Of a DNA stretch of 64,000 nucleotides, positions 1 to 8,254 are shown one piece after another. The notes beneath the pieces were generated by a model. That model was not told where the DNA came from and did not search any database. It was given only the letters and a program-made list of their open reading frames with translations. The stretch spans positions 4,487,001 to 4,551,000 of the forward strand of contig NZ_JACHMN010000002.1 in NCBI RefSeq assembly GCF_014204945.1. The letters run 5' to 3'. How positions within the stretch are numbered: position 1 is the first letter of the stretch; each line of letters opens with the position of its first letter. The translations under genes were made by a program, and so were the position numbers. This DNA comes from Allocatelliglobosispora scoriae (GTDB taxonomy: Bacteria; Actinomycetota; Actinomycetes; Mycobacteriales; Micromonosporaceae).

Positions 1-949
1 GGGGCCAGGCATCGCCCCAGGTCACGTCACGTGCGCGCTTGTAGAGCTCGCCGTGGCGTTTCGAGACGATCTCAGGGTGCGCGGTGCCGTCGGCGTCGCA
101 CAGGCGCAGCGTCACCATGCCCTTGGCATAGGCGGGCTGCCGCAGCACCCGGCCGACCGCGCGGTCGGCGGGCAGCGGGGTCGCGATGACGTAGGCGTAC
201 TTCTCGTCCTCGTAGGAGAGCTCGGCACCCTCCTTCACCGACCGGTGCAGCGCCGACCGGTTGAGCCGGGCGCCGAAGTGGCACCAGTCCCGGCCGGCCG
301 GCAGCGGGCAGGCGCCCTCGTGCGGGCAGGGGGCGACGATGTGCAGCCCCGCCTCGATGAGCAGCTCGCGGGCGGCGAGGATCCGGGTGTAGCCGGCCGG
401 CGTACCCGGCTCGATGATCGCCAGAAGCTGTGCCTTGCCGGCGAGCTCGCGGGTGAGCGCGGCCTGGTCGTCGGGGGAGAGCTCGTTGAGGACGTAGGCG
501 AGCGTGACCAGGTCGGCGCTGGGCAGCTCGGCACCCGCGCCGAGCCTGAGCTGCTGCCACCTGGCGCGCGGGAGCAGCTTCTCGCCGAAGGCGAGCGCGT
601 CCGCGACCTGGTCGACCACGAGGATGTCGGTGAGCCCGGGGAAGACCTCGCGCGCGGCCCAGGCGGCCGCGCCCGTCCCGCCGCCGACATCGAGCTGGGT
701 CCCGGGCCGGAAGTCGGGCATGAGCTGGGCGGCCTGCCGCAGGGCCGCACGCACCGAGGCAAAGGTCGCAGGCATCCGGTACGCCGCGTAAGCCGCCACG
801 TCCACCCGCGATCCCATGATGGGCGACGCCGGGGCGCCGGACCGGTCGGCTCGGTAGGACGTGATGAGGCGGTTCGCGGCGGCGGCGAGCGCGCTCGTCG
901 GCACTCCCGCGAGCGCCGCCGTCAACGCGGCACTGAGCTGTTCGGACAC
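1..949 (-). CDS. Rsm22-family SAM-dependent methyltransferase (3' end beyond window)
   Basis: I read this frame directly on the minus strand from a GTG at 949; it stays open to base 1, so the C-terminus is missing. The protein has a class I SAM-binding motif (LDVGGGTGAAAWAA, about residue 88) and, further on, the cysteine-rich stretch CPHEGACPLP followed by DWCHF, with downstream KYAYV. This arrangement is typical of the Rsm22 family, which is related to mitoribosomal small-subunit methyltransferase-like proteins and carries a putative metal or Fe-S site. The expected role is methylation or assembly of the small ribosomal subunit; the substrate cannot be told from sequence. The start is weakly defined: no strong ribosome binding site is visible and the next in-frame candidates lie well inside. 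It is co-directional with ribA but separated by a long hairpin repeat. Confidence 0.85.
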   Translation of the reverse strand, partial: MSEQLSAALTAALAGVPTSALAAAANRLITSYRADRSGAPASPIMGSRVDVAAYAAYRMPATFASVRAALRQAAQLMPDFRPGTQLDVGGGTGAAAWAAREVFPGLTDILVVDQVADALAFGEKLLPRARWQQLRLGAGAELPSADLVTLAYVLNELSPDDQAALTRELAGKAQLLAIIEPGTPAGYTRILAARELLIEAGLHIVAPCPHEGACPLPAGRDWCHFGARLNRSALHRSVKEGAELSYEDEKYAYVIATPLPADRAVGRVLRQPAYAKGMVTLRLCDADGTAHPEIVSKRHGELYKRARDVTWGDAWP

Positions 950-991
950 GCGCTGATTATGCGCCGCAGGCTCCGAACCCGGCCCCCCGGC

Positions 992-1053
992 CACGTTTTG
1001 CAGCAAAGCGTGGCTTCGCGGAGCGAAATGGCCACGCTTTGCTGCAAAACGTG
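992..1053. repeat. Long perfect inverted repeat, copy 1 of a dispersed palindrome
   Basis: Two 23-bp arms (992-1014 and 1031-1053) are perfect reverse complements, each built around TTTTGCAGCAAAGCGTGG. The 16-nt centre holds a second small stem (TTCGC/GCGAA). The same arm sequence recurs at 8160-8233. Here it lies between the 3' end of ribA and the start of the Rsm22-like gene, where it could end transcription, but it lacks a T-run. It resembles a REP-type palindromic element. Confidence 0.85.
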
Positions 1054-1063
1054 ACCCGGGGCG

Positions 1064-1699
1064 TCAGACCGCCATCGGCAGGGTCAGGGTGTGGTGGGTG
1101 TGGCTGACCTTGGCGCGGAGGTAGTTGACGTTGTTCGTGGAGACGTGCACGCCCGTCGGGACCCGGCGGCGGATGCCGATGCCGAGCTGTTCGAGCTGGG
1201 CGGCCTTGTCGGGGTTGTTGCTGAGCAGGTCGATCCGGGTCGCGCCGACCGCGTGCAGCATCTGCGCCGCCGCCGTGTAGTCGCGCTCGTCGTCGCCCCG
1301 CCCCAGCGCCCGGTTGGCCTCATAGGTGTCGAGCCCGGCGTCCTGCAGCGCGTACGCGTCGAGTTTGGCGTAGAGCCCGATGCCCCGGCCCTCCTGGCGC
1401 AGGTAGAGCAGGTAGCCGCCGGCGTTGGCGATCCGCTCGACCGCCTCGCGGAGCTGGGGGCCGCAGTCGCAGCGCTGGGAGCCGAAGACGTCGCCGGTGA
1501 GGCACTCCGAGTGCGGGCGGACGAGCGACGTGCCGGTCTCGGTGGCGGCCTGGTAGGCGCCGAGCCCGAGCAGCAGGTGCTCCTTGCCGTCGGCGAGCCC
1601 GTCGAACGTGAAGACGTCAGCCGTCGTGGTGTAGCCGTCGGGGAACCGCAGCGGTACGCGTACCTGCGTGCGGATCGAGGCGCTCGTCGGCATCGTCAT
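1064..1699 (-). CDS. ribA: GTP cyclohydrolase II
   Basis: Catalyses GTP to 2,5-diamino-6-ribosylamino-4(3H)-pyrimidinone 5'-phosphate, formate and pyrophosphate, the first step of riboflavin synthesis, in the cytoplasm. The zinc-ligand block is plain (SECLTGDVFGSQRCDCG), followed by the hallmark RQEGRGIGLYAK and RIDLLSNNPDKAAQL. It is a stand-alone RibA of about 211 aa, not fused to the RibB domain usual in riboflavin operons, and no other rib gene is nearby. The frame opens at 1741, but the ATG at 1699 (MTMPTSAS) is preferred because GGAAG lies 8 nt upstream. A stand-alone copy beside an RibBA operon elsewhere in the genome is common in actinomycetes and may serve a secondary pathway; that is inference. 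Confidence 0.9.
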   Translation of the reverse strand: MTMPTSASIRTQVRVPLRFPDGYTTTADVFTFDGLADGKEHLLLGLGAYQAATETGTSLVRPHSECLTGDVFGSQRCDCGPQLREAVERIANAGGYLLYLRQEGRGIGLYAKLDAYALQDAGLDTYEANRALGRGDDERDYTAAAQMLHAVGATRIDLLSNNPDKAAQLEQLGIGIRRRVPTGVHVSTNNVNYLRAKVSHTHHTLTLPMAV

Positions 1700-1856
1700 C
1701 ACCCATGCTTCCGGTCGGGGATCTAGCCTTCTCGGAAACATGAGCCTTCAAACATCTCTTCCCGTCGTTGATCGTGAGTGACCCAGGTCACGTCGGCTAC
1801 TCCGCACTCTGCCTGAAACCGGGTGATAGGTGCTTATGGCTGGATATCCTGCGTGC

Positions 1857-2726
1857 ATGGAACCACTGGCGAGCTGGCGCAGCGGTCCCGCCCGGAAACG
1901 GCTGCTCCACGACATCGACGAGCTCGTCGAGAGCCTGCCGCCCGCCGAGCGGATCGCCACCTTCGACAACGACGGCACGCTCTGGTGCGAGCGGCCGGCG
2001 TACGCGCAGGCGTACTTCCTCATCGACCGCTGGCGGGAGATGGCCCGCACCGACTCGACGATGCGGGAACGCCAGCCCTGGCGCGCGGCGGTCGACGGCG
2101 ACGACGCCTACTTCGCCGACCTCTACGCGCACGCGGGGGAGATCATCGCCGGGGTCGGCTCGGCCTTCGCCGGCTGGACGACCGCCGAGTTCGACGCCGC
2201 CACCCGGGAGTTCTTCGACACCGCCAAGCACCCGCGCTTCGCCGTGCCGCACCACCGCCTCGTCTACCAGCCGATGCGGGAGCTGATCGAGCTGCTCGTC
2301 GCCCGGGACTTCGCCGTCTTCATCGTCACCGGGGGCGGCCGGGACTTCGTCCGGGTGGTCGCCGAGGAGATCTACGGCCTGCCCCGGCACCACGTCATCG
2401 GCTCGTCGGCCGTGCTGGAGTGGACCGACGGCGAGCTGCGGCGGCGGGCCGAGCTGAGCCAGCCCTTCGACGACGGACCGGGCAAGCCGGTGCACATCTT
2501 CGACCGGATCGGGCGGCCGCCGGCCCTCGCCGTCGGCAACTCCGACGGCGATATCGAGATGCTGACGATGGCGCGCAGTGCCGTGCTGCTGCACCACGAC
2601 GATGCGGACCGCGAGTACGCCTATGACACCGGCGCCGTCCGCGCGCTCGCCCTCGCGGCGGATCAGGGCTGGCAGATCATCAGCATGCGCGACGACTTCG
2701 CGCAGGTCTTCGGCTTCGAAGACTGA
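1857..2726 (+). CDS. HAD-superfamily hydrolase (phosphatase-like)
   Basis: The N-terminal HAD motif I is intact (FDNDGTLW, nucleophile and acid/base aspartates), motif II is the threonine of FIVTGGGRDFV, and motif III/IV lies in LAVGNSDGDIEML, where the paired aspartates bind magnesium. Length about 289 aa. The TLWCERP extension after motif I marks the group often annotated as haloacid dehalogenase-like or phosphoserine phosphatase-like proteins. It is probably a soluble phosphomonoesterase of unknown substrate. The frame begins at a GTG (1830), with an ATG at 1836 and another at 1857. I chose 1857 because the relatives I recall start close to this point, but AGG just upstream of 1836 makes that start possible. 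It is monocistronic and divergent from ribA. Confidence 0.8.
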   Translation: MEPLASWRSGPARKRLLHDIDELVESLPPAERIATFDNDGTLWCERPAYAQAYFLIDRWREMARTDSTMRERQPWRAAVDGDDAYFADLYAHAGEIIAGVGSAFAGWTTAEFDAATREFFDTAKHPRFAVPHHRLVYQPMRELIELLVARDFAVFIVTGGGRDFVRVVAEEIYGLPRHHVIGSSAVLEWTDGELRRRAELSQPFDDGPGKPVHIFDRIGRPPALAVGNSDGDIEMLTMARSAVLLHHDDADREYAYDTGAVRALALAADQGWQIISMRDDFAQVFGFED

Positions 2727-2751
2727 CCGTATTTGATCAAAGAATCGCTAT

Positions 2752-2770
2752 TTAAGGATTCTTAAGGTTC
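2752..2770. promoter_or_regulatory. Tandem TTAAGG direct repeat upstream of the S8 protease
   Basis: TTAAGGATTC and TTAAGGTTC lie in tandem with a 10-bp period in the AT-rich 113-bp gap before the protease gene. One-helix-turn spacing of identical half-sites suits a response-regulator binding site. This is inference from pattern only. Confidence 0.3.
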
Positions 2771-2839
2771 GCGGAGTCATACGAATCTGACTGCCGAAGC
2801 GTGTCCTCATTACAGAGTCCATCACGGATGGACGATCGA

Positions 2840-5800
2840 ATGGGGAGGACCATGCTATCCAGCAGAAGGACTCGTGCTGTGCTGGCCGGGGGAGTAGCTA
2901 TCCTGCTTCTGGCGGTGAGCCCCGGCAGCGCCGGTGCGCAAGCCACCACCGCGCTGCCGGCATCCGACGCGCCGACGGGCAAGGGCCCGCAGGTCGTCAG
3001 CCTGATCACTGGTGACCGTGTCACCGTTCACGGCAACGGTCGGATCAGTGTCGTTCCCCGCAAGGGGATCTACTTCGCCGACTACCGCACGCCGGGCCAC
3101 CACTTCATCATCCCGTCCGATGCGCTTCCGCTGCTCAAGGCCGACCGCCTCGACCGGCGCCTGTTCGACCTGACCGAGCTGGTCGCGGCGAGCAAGGCCG
3201 AGAAGAGCAAGCTCTCCCTGATCGTCGCCGGTGCCGCGAGTGCGCCCGGCCTCACCGCCGAACGCAGGCTGCCGGCCGTGCGCGGCTTCTCGTCGAGCAT
3301 CGCCACCGACCAGCTCGGCTCGCGGTGGCAGACCACCAAGAAGAGCCTGACCAGCGGCAAGATATGGCTCGACGCCGTTCGCCAGCCCGCCCTCGATGTC
3401 AGCGTCCCGCTCATCGGGGCGCCGACCGCCTGGGCGGCGGGCTATGACGGCACCGGTGTGACGGTCGCGGTGCTCGACACGGGCATCGACTCCGCCCACC
3501 CCGACCTCGCCGGCAAGATCTCGGCTGAGCACAACTTCACCGAGGGCGAGGAGGACGATCTCGACCACGTCGGTCACGGCACCCACGTCGCCACGACCAT
3601 CGCGGGCAGCGGCGCGGCCTCGGCCGGGAAATACAAGGGCGTCGCGCCCGGCGCGAAGCTGCTCGACGGCAAGGTCTGCGTGCAGTTCGGCTGCGCCGAG
3701 TCATGGATCCTCGCCGGCATGCAGTGGGGCGCCGAGTCCGGTGCCAAGGTCATCAGCATGAGTCTCGGCGGCTCCAACGGCCCCGAGATCGATCCGCTGG
3801 AGCAGGCGGTCAACGACCTGACCGCACAGTTCGGCACGCTCTTCGTCATCGCCGCCGGCAACGACGGCACCGACGAGTCCGTGAGCTCGCCCGCGACCGC
3901 CGACGCCGCGCTCGCGGTCGCCGCGTTCACCAAGGAGGACGAGCTCGCCGAATTCTCCAGCCGCGGCCCGCGTGCCGAGGACAACGGCATCAAGCCGGAG
4001 ATCGCAGCGCCCGGCCAGGACATCGTCGCCGGTCGCAGCAAGGACGGGTTCCTCGGCGAGCCGGGCGAGCTCTACATGCCGCTCTCCGGCACCTCGATGG
4101 CGACGCCGCACGTCGCCGGTTCCGCCGCGATCCTGACCCAGGTGCATCCACAGTGGTCACCGGCGCAGCGCAAGGCGGCCCTCATGGCGGCCGCCAAGCC
4201 CAACCCGACGGTCGGCGTCTTCGCACAGGGAGCGGGCCGGGTCGACATCGGCCGGGCCATCACCCAGTCCGTCACCACGACCCCGGTCTCGGTCGGCTTC
4301 GGCCTGCAGGACTGGCCGCACGAGGACGATCCGGTGCGGAGCCAGACCATCTCGTACCACAACTATGCGGCCACGGCCGTGACGTTGTCGCTGGCCCTGA
4401 CCACGACGGCCCCGGCCGGGATGTTCTCGCTCAGCGCGCCCACGGTGACCGTTCCCGCCGGTGGCGACGCCGGTGTCACGCTCACCGCGGACACCCGTGT
4501 CGGCGGCGCGGCGACCGGCTACTTCGGTGGCCAGGTCACCGCCACCGCGGCGGGCACCAGCGTGCAGACGCCCTTCGCGGTGATCCGCGACGAGCTCAAG
4601 TACGTGGTGCACCACACCGCCACGCAGCGGGACGGCCAGCCGGCCGAGAACGCCTTCTCGGTCTACTTCAACACCGACACCTACCGGGAGTACCTGGTCT
4701 ACGGTGCCGCGAAGGACCTCCGGCTCCCGCCGGGGAACTACTTCGCCTTCAGCTGGATCGACGAGGGCGACAGCTCCGAGGACCTCCAGATCTCGCAGCT
4801 CACCTATCCGAAGCTGGTGATCGCCGCGGACAAGACCGTCTCGATGGACGCCAGGCTCGGCAAGGGCTTCAACATCAAGATCCCGGCGACGGACGCGGTC
4901 GAGCTGCTCGCCGATTACGAGGTCTCGCTGACGCTCGGCGAATACGGCTACGGCGTGGGAGTGGTGCCCGGCTCCTTCAGCCAGCTCTACACCGCGCACC
5001 TCGGTCCGCGCAACGTCGCCGGACTGCTGTCGTTCGTCGCCGGCGTCTACGTCAAGGGTGACAGCTCGGGCTGGCCGGCACCGGGCAGCCCCTACTCCTA
5101 CCAGGTCGGCTGGAGCCAGACCGGCAGCGCGATCGAGGGCATCACCAAGAACGTCAAGGCGAAGGACCTCGCCACGGTGAACGCGAAGTACGCCGCCTCG
5201 GGTGTCTCCGGCACCGAGGGCTTCCGGCTCGACTTCTTCGCACCGCCCGGTTCCAACGGCGGCACGGCGTCCGCCGTCCCGACGCCGCTGCCGTTCGCCC
5301 AGACGCACTACTTCCTGGGCGGCACGAGGTGGGTGTCGGAGTCGATCGAAGAGGTGCCCAACACCGAGGGCTGGCCGCCGACGATCGTCGACACGCTCAC
5401 CCCGGCGCGGGTCTACACGGCGGGTCGCACCCACAGCGAGCAGTGGAACCAGGGAGTCTTCGGTCCGTCGCTCGGCGCCGCGCCGTTCGACTACATCCCC
5501 GTCGGCCGGGATGGCGACGTGATCTACGGCGTCCCGGAGCTGATCGGTGACGGGCTCGGCCGGTTGGCCTTCGGCGAGTACAGCAGCGGTCGCGGTGCGC
5601 TCTACCGCAACGGCCAGCTGGTGGAGGAGTGGGACGGACCCTACGGCCAGTGGGACGTGCCTGCGGGCCTGGCCAACTACCGCCTGGAGGCGAGCCTCAC
5701 CCGGATCCCGGAGGCCCGACTCTCCACGAAGGTCTCGGCTGCCTGGACCTTCAGCTCCAAGCACACCGACAAGGACACCGGCCTGCCGCTGACCACGGTG

Positions 5801-6103
5801 AGCTTCGCGCCGGAGCTCGACCAGCACAATGTCGCCCGGGCGGGCGCGGTCGTCGCCATCCCGATCACCGTCGGGCAGGTCGCTGACAGTGGCGCCGGGC
5901 AGCTCAACAAGCTCGCCGTCGACGTCTCGACCAACGACGGCGCCACCTGGCAGAAGGCGATCGTTCTCAAGATCGCTGGCAAGTGGCTGCTCTTCCTGAA
6001 GAACCCCAATGCGGCGGGCTTCGTCTCGCTGCGGGCGAACGGCTCGGACACGAAGGGCAACACCTTCACCGAGACGATCATCCGCGCTTACGAGGTGCGC
6101 TAA
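2840..6103 (+). CDS. Secreted S8 (subtilisin-like) serine protease with large C-terminal region
   Basis: Exported endopeptidase of about 1,087 aa. A signal peptide (MLSSRRTRAVLAGG... to AGAQA) is followed by a propeptide-like segment and then the S8 domain. The catalytic triad is complete: Asp213 in AVLDTGIDSAHPDL, His246 in GHGTHVATT and Ser419 in SGTSMATPHVAGS. The oxyanion Asn lies in VIAAGNDGT. After about residue 490 come roughly 600 residues of beta-rich extension, beginning with an Fn3-like segment, as in large actinobacterial S8 peptidases. ATGs at 2828, 2840 and 2852 are all possible; GGGGAGGA sits only 3 nt before 2852, so I chose 2840, with 2852 close behind. A strong hairpin follows the stop. 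Probable role: extracellular protein degradation. Confidence 0.9.
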   Translation: MGRTMLSSRRTRAVLAGGVAILLLAVSPGSAGAQATTALPASDAPTGKGPQVVSLITGDRVTVHGNGRISVVPRKGIYFADYRTPGHHFIIPSDALPLLKADRLDRRLFDLTELVAASKAEKSKLSLIVAGAASAPGLTAERRLPAVRGFSSSIATDQLGSRWQTTKKSLTSGKIWLDAVRQPALDVSVPLIGAPTAWAAGYDGTGVTVAVLDTGIDSAHPDLAGKISAEHNFTEGEEDDLDHVGHGTHVATTIAGSGAASAGKYKGVAPGAKLLDGKVCVQFGCAESWILAGMQWGAESGAKVISMSLGGSNGPEIDPLEQAVNDLTAQFGTLFVIAAGNDGTDESVSSPATADAALAVAAFTKEDELAEFSSRGPRAEDNGIKPEIAAPGQDIVAGRSKDGFLGEPGELYMPLSGTSMATPHVAGSAAILTQVHPQWSPAQRKAALMAAAKPNPTVGVFAQGAGRVDIGRAITQSVTTTPVSVGFGLQDWPHEDDPVRSQTISYHNYAATAVTLSLALTTTAPAGMFSLSAPTVTVPAGGDAGVTLTADTRVGGAATGYFGGQVTATAAGTSVQTPFAVIRDELKYVVHHTATQRDGQPAENAFSVYFNTDTYREYLVYGAAKDLRLPPGNYFAFSWIDEGDSSEDLQISQLTYPKLVIAADKTVSMDARLGKGFNIKIPATDAVELLADYEVSLTLGEYGYGVGVVPGSFSQLYTAHLGPRNVAGLLSFVAGVYVKGDSSGWPAPGSPYSYQVGWSQTGSAIEGITKNVKAKDLATVNAKYAASGVSGTEGFRLDFFAPPGSNGGTASAVPTPLPFAQTHYFLGGTRWVSESIEEVPNTEGWPPTIVDTLTPARVYTAGRTHSEQWNQGVFGPSLGAAPFDYIPVGRDGDVIYGVPELIGDGLGRLAFGEYSSGRGALYRNGQLVEEWDGPYGQWDVPAGLANYRLEASLTRIPEARLSTKVSAAWTFSSKHTDKDTGLPLTTVSFAPELDQHNVARAGAVVAIPITVGQVADSGAGQLNKLAVDVSTNDGATWQKAIVLKIAGKWLLFLKNPNAAGFVSLRANGSDTKGNTFTETIIRAYEVR

Positions 6104-6110
6104 CCAGACG

Positions 6111-6140
6111 TGAGGGGCCCGGGCAGGACCGGGCCCCTCA
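6111..6140. terminator. Bidirectional hairpin terminator
   Basis: A perfect 12-bp GC-rich stem (6111-6122 with 6129-6140, TGAGGGGCCCGG) and 6-nt loop lie between the convergent S8 protease and MFS genes. It probably serves both. Confidence 0.8.
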
Positions 6141-6142
6141 CA

Positions 6143-7414
6143 TCAATGAAGGACGGGCACGGCGGCCGGCTCGCGTTGCGGGTCGGCCGTGTGCGTCAGG
6201 CCGCGCAGCAGCGGCACGCAGGCGCCGAGGCAGACCGCGGCGACGGCGAAGGCCGCCACCGGTCCGGTCCGCCCCGCGAGGAAGCCGAGCGCCATCGCGC
6301 CGCCCGCCCCCGCGAACTGCAGCGCCAGCGACTCCACCGAGAGCACCGTGGCCCGCTCGCCCGCCGCGACCCGCGCGTGCACGAGCTGCCCCTGCGCCGG
6401 TGTGGAGACGCCCAAACCCACAAACATCAGGCTGTACGCCAAACCCGCCATCACGATCCCCGGCAGGCCGCTCAGCCAGGTGGAGCCCGCGAGCAGGACC
6501 AGCGAGACCGCCGAGACGGTGATCCCGGCCGCCGCGGCACGCCCGGGCGACCCGAACCGGCGTCCCACCGGTGCGCTCAGGTAGCTGCCGAGCGCGCTCG
6601 CGGCGAACCCGGCTGCGGCCACCACCGCGTAGGCGAACCCGGCCGCCTCCGTCGATCCCGTGAGCGTCGCCATCCACACCGGTGTGAGCAGCTCGATCGT
6701 GGCGAGGGCGACCCCGACCATGCCGGTCACCGCGAGCATCCGGCCGACGACCCGATCGCGCAGGGCCAGGCGCAGACCGGCGGCGACCGTCCCCGGGATC
6801 CCCTGCAGGACCGAAGCCGCCGTGAGCCGTGCTCGTCGGGGCTCCGGCAACCCGACCGCGGTGACGATGAGGCGGACGACCTCGACCCCCGCAGCGATCA
6901 GCACGGGCACGGCGAGGGCCTGGCCACCGCCGATGAGCAGCGGGATCACGCCGCCCGCGATGGTGCCGACCGCCAGGGCGGCCGAGCCTGCCGCCTCGCC
7001 CCGGGCGAGCCCGTGACCGAGGTCGGCATCCGGACCGGCGCTCGCGTGCACGGTGTCCACGAACCACGCCTCGGCCGGACCGCTGCCGAGTGCTCGGGCG
7101 ATCCCGCGCAGCACCGACGAGACGGCGAAGAGTGCGACGGTCTCGGCGAGCCCGAGCGCGAGGAGGCCGAGGAGGCTCGCGATCGCCGCGGCGGTGAGCA
7201 CGACCCGCCGCCCCAGCACGTCGGCGAGGCCCCCGGTCGGCAACTCCAGCACCGCCACCGTCACCGAGTAGGCGACGGTGATCGCGGCGATCGTGCCCAC
7301 GCCGAGGCCCCGATCGAGCATGAGCAGCACCATCGGCGCGATGTAGAGCCCGGTGGGCAGCCAGGTCAGGAAGCTGACGAGGGCGAAGCGCCGTGCGGCA
7401 CTCGTGGGGGTCAC
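6143..7414 (-). CDS. MFS transporter
   Basis: About 423 aa with roughly twelve hydrophobic segments and the conserved MFS loop 2-3 motif (GGLADVLGRRVVL), so probably an exporter in the cytoplasmic membrane. The start is the GTG at 7414, which overlaps the TGA of the upstream ArsR-type regulator by 4 bp (GTGA) and has CAGGAG upstream; this coupling shows a two-gene operon. The pairing with an ArsR-like repressor suggests a ligand-responsive efflux pump. The substrate is not readable from the sequence. Confidence 0.85.
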   Translation of the reverse strand: MTPTSAARRFALVSFLTWLPTGLYIAPMVLLMLDRGLGVGTIAAITVAYSVTVAVLELPTGGLADVLGRRVVLTAAAIASLLGLLALGLAETVALFAVSSVLRGIARALGSGPAEAWFVDTVHASAGPDADLGHGLARGEAAGSAALAVGTIAGGVIPLLIGGGQALAVPVLIAAGVEVVRLIVTAVGLPEPRRARLTAASVLQGIPGTVAAGLRLALRDRVVGRMLAVTGMVGVALATIELLTPVWMATLTGSTEAAGFAYAVVAAAGFAASALGSYLSAPVGRRFGSPGRAAAAGITVSAVSLVLLAGSTWLSGLPGIVMAGLAYSLMFVGLGVSTPAQGQLVHARVAAGERATVLSVESLALQFAGAGGAMALGFLAGRTGPVAAFAVAAVCLGACVPLLRGLTHTADPQREPAAVPVLH

Positions 7415-8118
7415 GGCTGCTCCTGCGTGTCGTCGGACGGCTCGGGCGACTCGCCCGGCAAGCGGTCGTCGGCCGGCTTGCCCGGCAAGCGGCTGTCGGC
7501 CGGCTTGCCCGGCAAGCGGCTGTCGGCCGGCTCGGCTGGCTCGGCCGGCTCGGCCGGCAAGCGGGGGAAGCCCGCGACGATGACCGAGGTCGGCCCCGCC
7601 AGCGGATTCGTCGCGTCGCGGGCGACGAGCTCGTCGAGGTGGCGGTAGAACTCGTCCCACAGCTCGTTGAGGGTCGCCGGGGCGAGACTCACCACGAGGT
7701 CGCCGATCCCGGCGGCGTCGACCCACTCGGGGCCCAGGGTGCCGATCGCCGCCTCGAAGTGCTCGACGTCGCGGATGAGCACCTCGACCTGGCGGCGGCG
7801 CATCGCGGAGATCGCCTCGCGTCCCTCGCTCGTCGCGGAGAAGGCGGTGTTGCTCCAGGAGGTGAGCTGGTGGACCGCCTGCCAGCGCCGCTCGCGCGGG
7901 TGGGTGCCGGTCGCGCCGACCTCCTCCACGAACCCGAACTGGGCGAGTTTACGCAGGTGGTAGCTGGTGGAGCCGGTCTCGGTCTCGAATCGCCGGGCCA
8001 GCTCGGTGGCGGTCGCGGGGCCGTGCTCCCGCAGCGCGCCGAGCAGCCGGACGCGCAGCGGATGGGAGAGCGCCTTGAGGTCGTCGATCTCGGTCACCTG
8101 GCGAACGGAGCGTTCCAT
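7411..8118 (-). CDS. ArsR-family winged-helix regulator with repetitive C-terminal tail
   Basis: About 235 aa. The N-terminal winged helix is clear (LKALSHPLRVRLLGALREHG, then STSYHLRKLAQFGFV), of the HTH_20 subgroup often paired with MFS transporters. The middle is helical. The last 45 residues or so are low-complexity: EPAEPAEPAD followed by three RLPGKPADS-type units encoded by a 27-bp tandem repeat (7453-7533). No metal-binding cysteine motif (CVC) is present, so the ligand is probably not arsenite. It is first in an operon with the MFS gene. A 7-bp inverted repeat just upstream of the ATG may be its own operator. Confidence 0.85.
   Translation of the reverse strand: MERSVRQVTEIDDLKALSHPLRVRLLGALREHGPATATELARRFETETGSTSYHLRKLAQFGFVEEVGATGTHPRERRWQAVHQLTSWSNTAFSATSEGREAISAMRRRQVEVLIRDVEHFEAAIGTLGPEWVDAAGIGDLVVSLAPATLNELWDEFYRHLDELVARDATNPLAGPTSVIVAGFPRLPAEPAEPAEPADSRLPGKPADSRLPGKPADDRLPGESPEPSDDTQEQP
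7453..7533. repeat. 27-bp tandem repeat (3 units) inside the ArsR-type gene
   Basis: Three consecutive 27-bp units beginning GCCCGGCAAGCGG at 7453, 7480 and 7507; units two and three are identical over their first 25 bases or so. They encode a repeating RLPGKPADS tail. Followed by a shorter CGGCTCGGC repeat. Likely to vary in copy number by slippage. Confidence 0.85.
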
Positions 8119-8120
8119 TC

Positions 8121-8152
8121 ATGCAGAATAAGTTATGCAGAGCAAATTCTGC
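8121..8152. promoter_or_regulatory. Candidate operator upstream of the ArsR-type gene
   Basis: An inverted repeat GCAGAAT (8123-8129) / ATTCTGC (8146-8152) and a direct repeat ATGCAGA (8121 and 8135) lie in the AT-rich stretch immediately before the regulator's ATG. Position and symmetry suit autoregulation by a dimeric winged-helix protein. Inference. Confidence 0.45.
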
Positions 8153-8159
8153 AAGCCTC

Positions 8160-8233
8160 CCCTGTCACGTTTTGCAGCAAAGCGTGGCCATGTCGCGAAA
8201 CGAGGCCACGCTTTGCTGCAAAACGTGACAGGG
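8160..8233. repeat. Long perfect inverted repeat, copy 2 of the dispersed palindrome
   Basis: Arms of 30 bp (8160-8189 and 8204-8233) with no mismatch and a 14-nt loop. The 23-bp core is identical to copy 1 at 992-1053. It lies in the divergent region between the ArsR-type gene and the uridine-kinase-like gene, so it is not a plain transcription terminator for either. Confidence 0.85.
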
Positions 8234-8254
8234 AGAGTCGGGCATGATGGCGGG

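Noticed and set aside
4157-5827. Long open frame on the minus strand opposite the S8 protease gene
   Set aside because: It is a high-GC shadow frame; its translation is Arg/Asp/Gly-rich without family features, while the plus strand encodes an intact protease.
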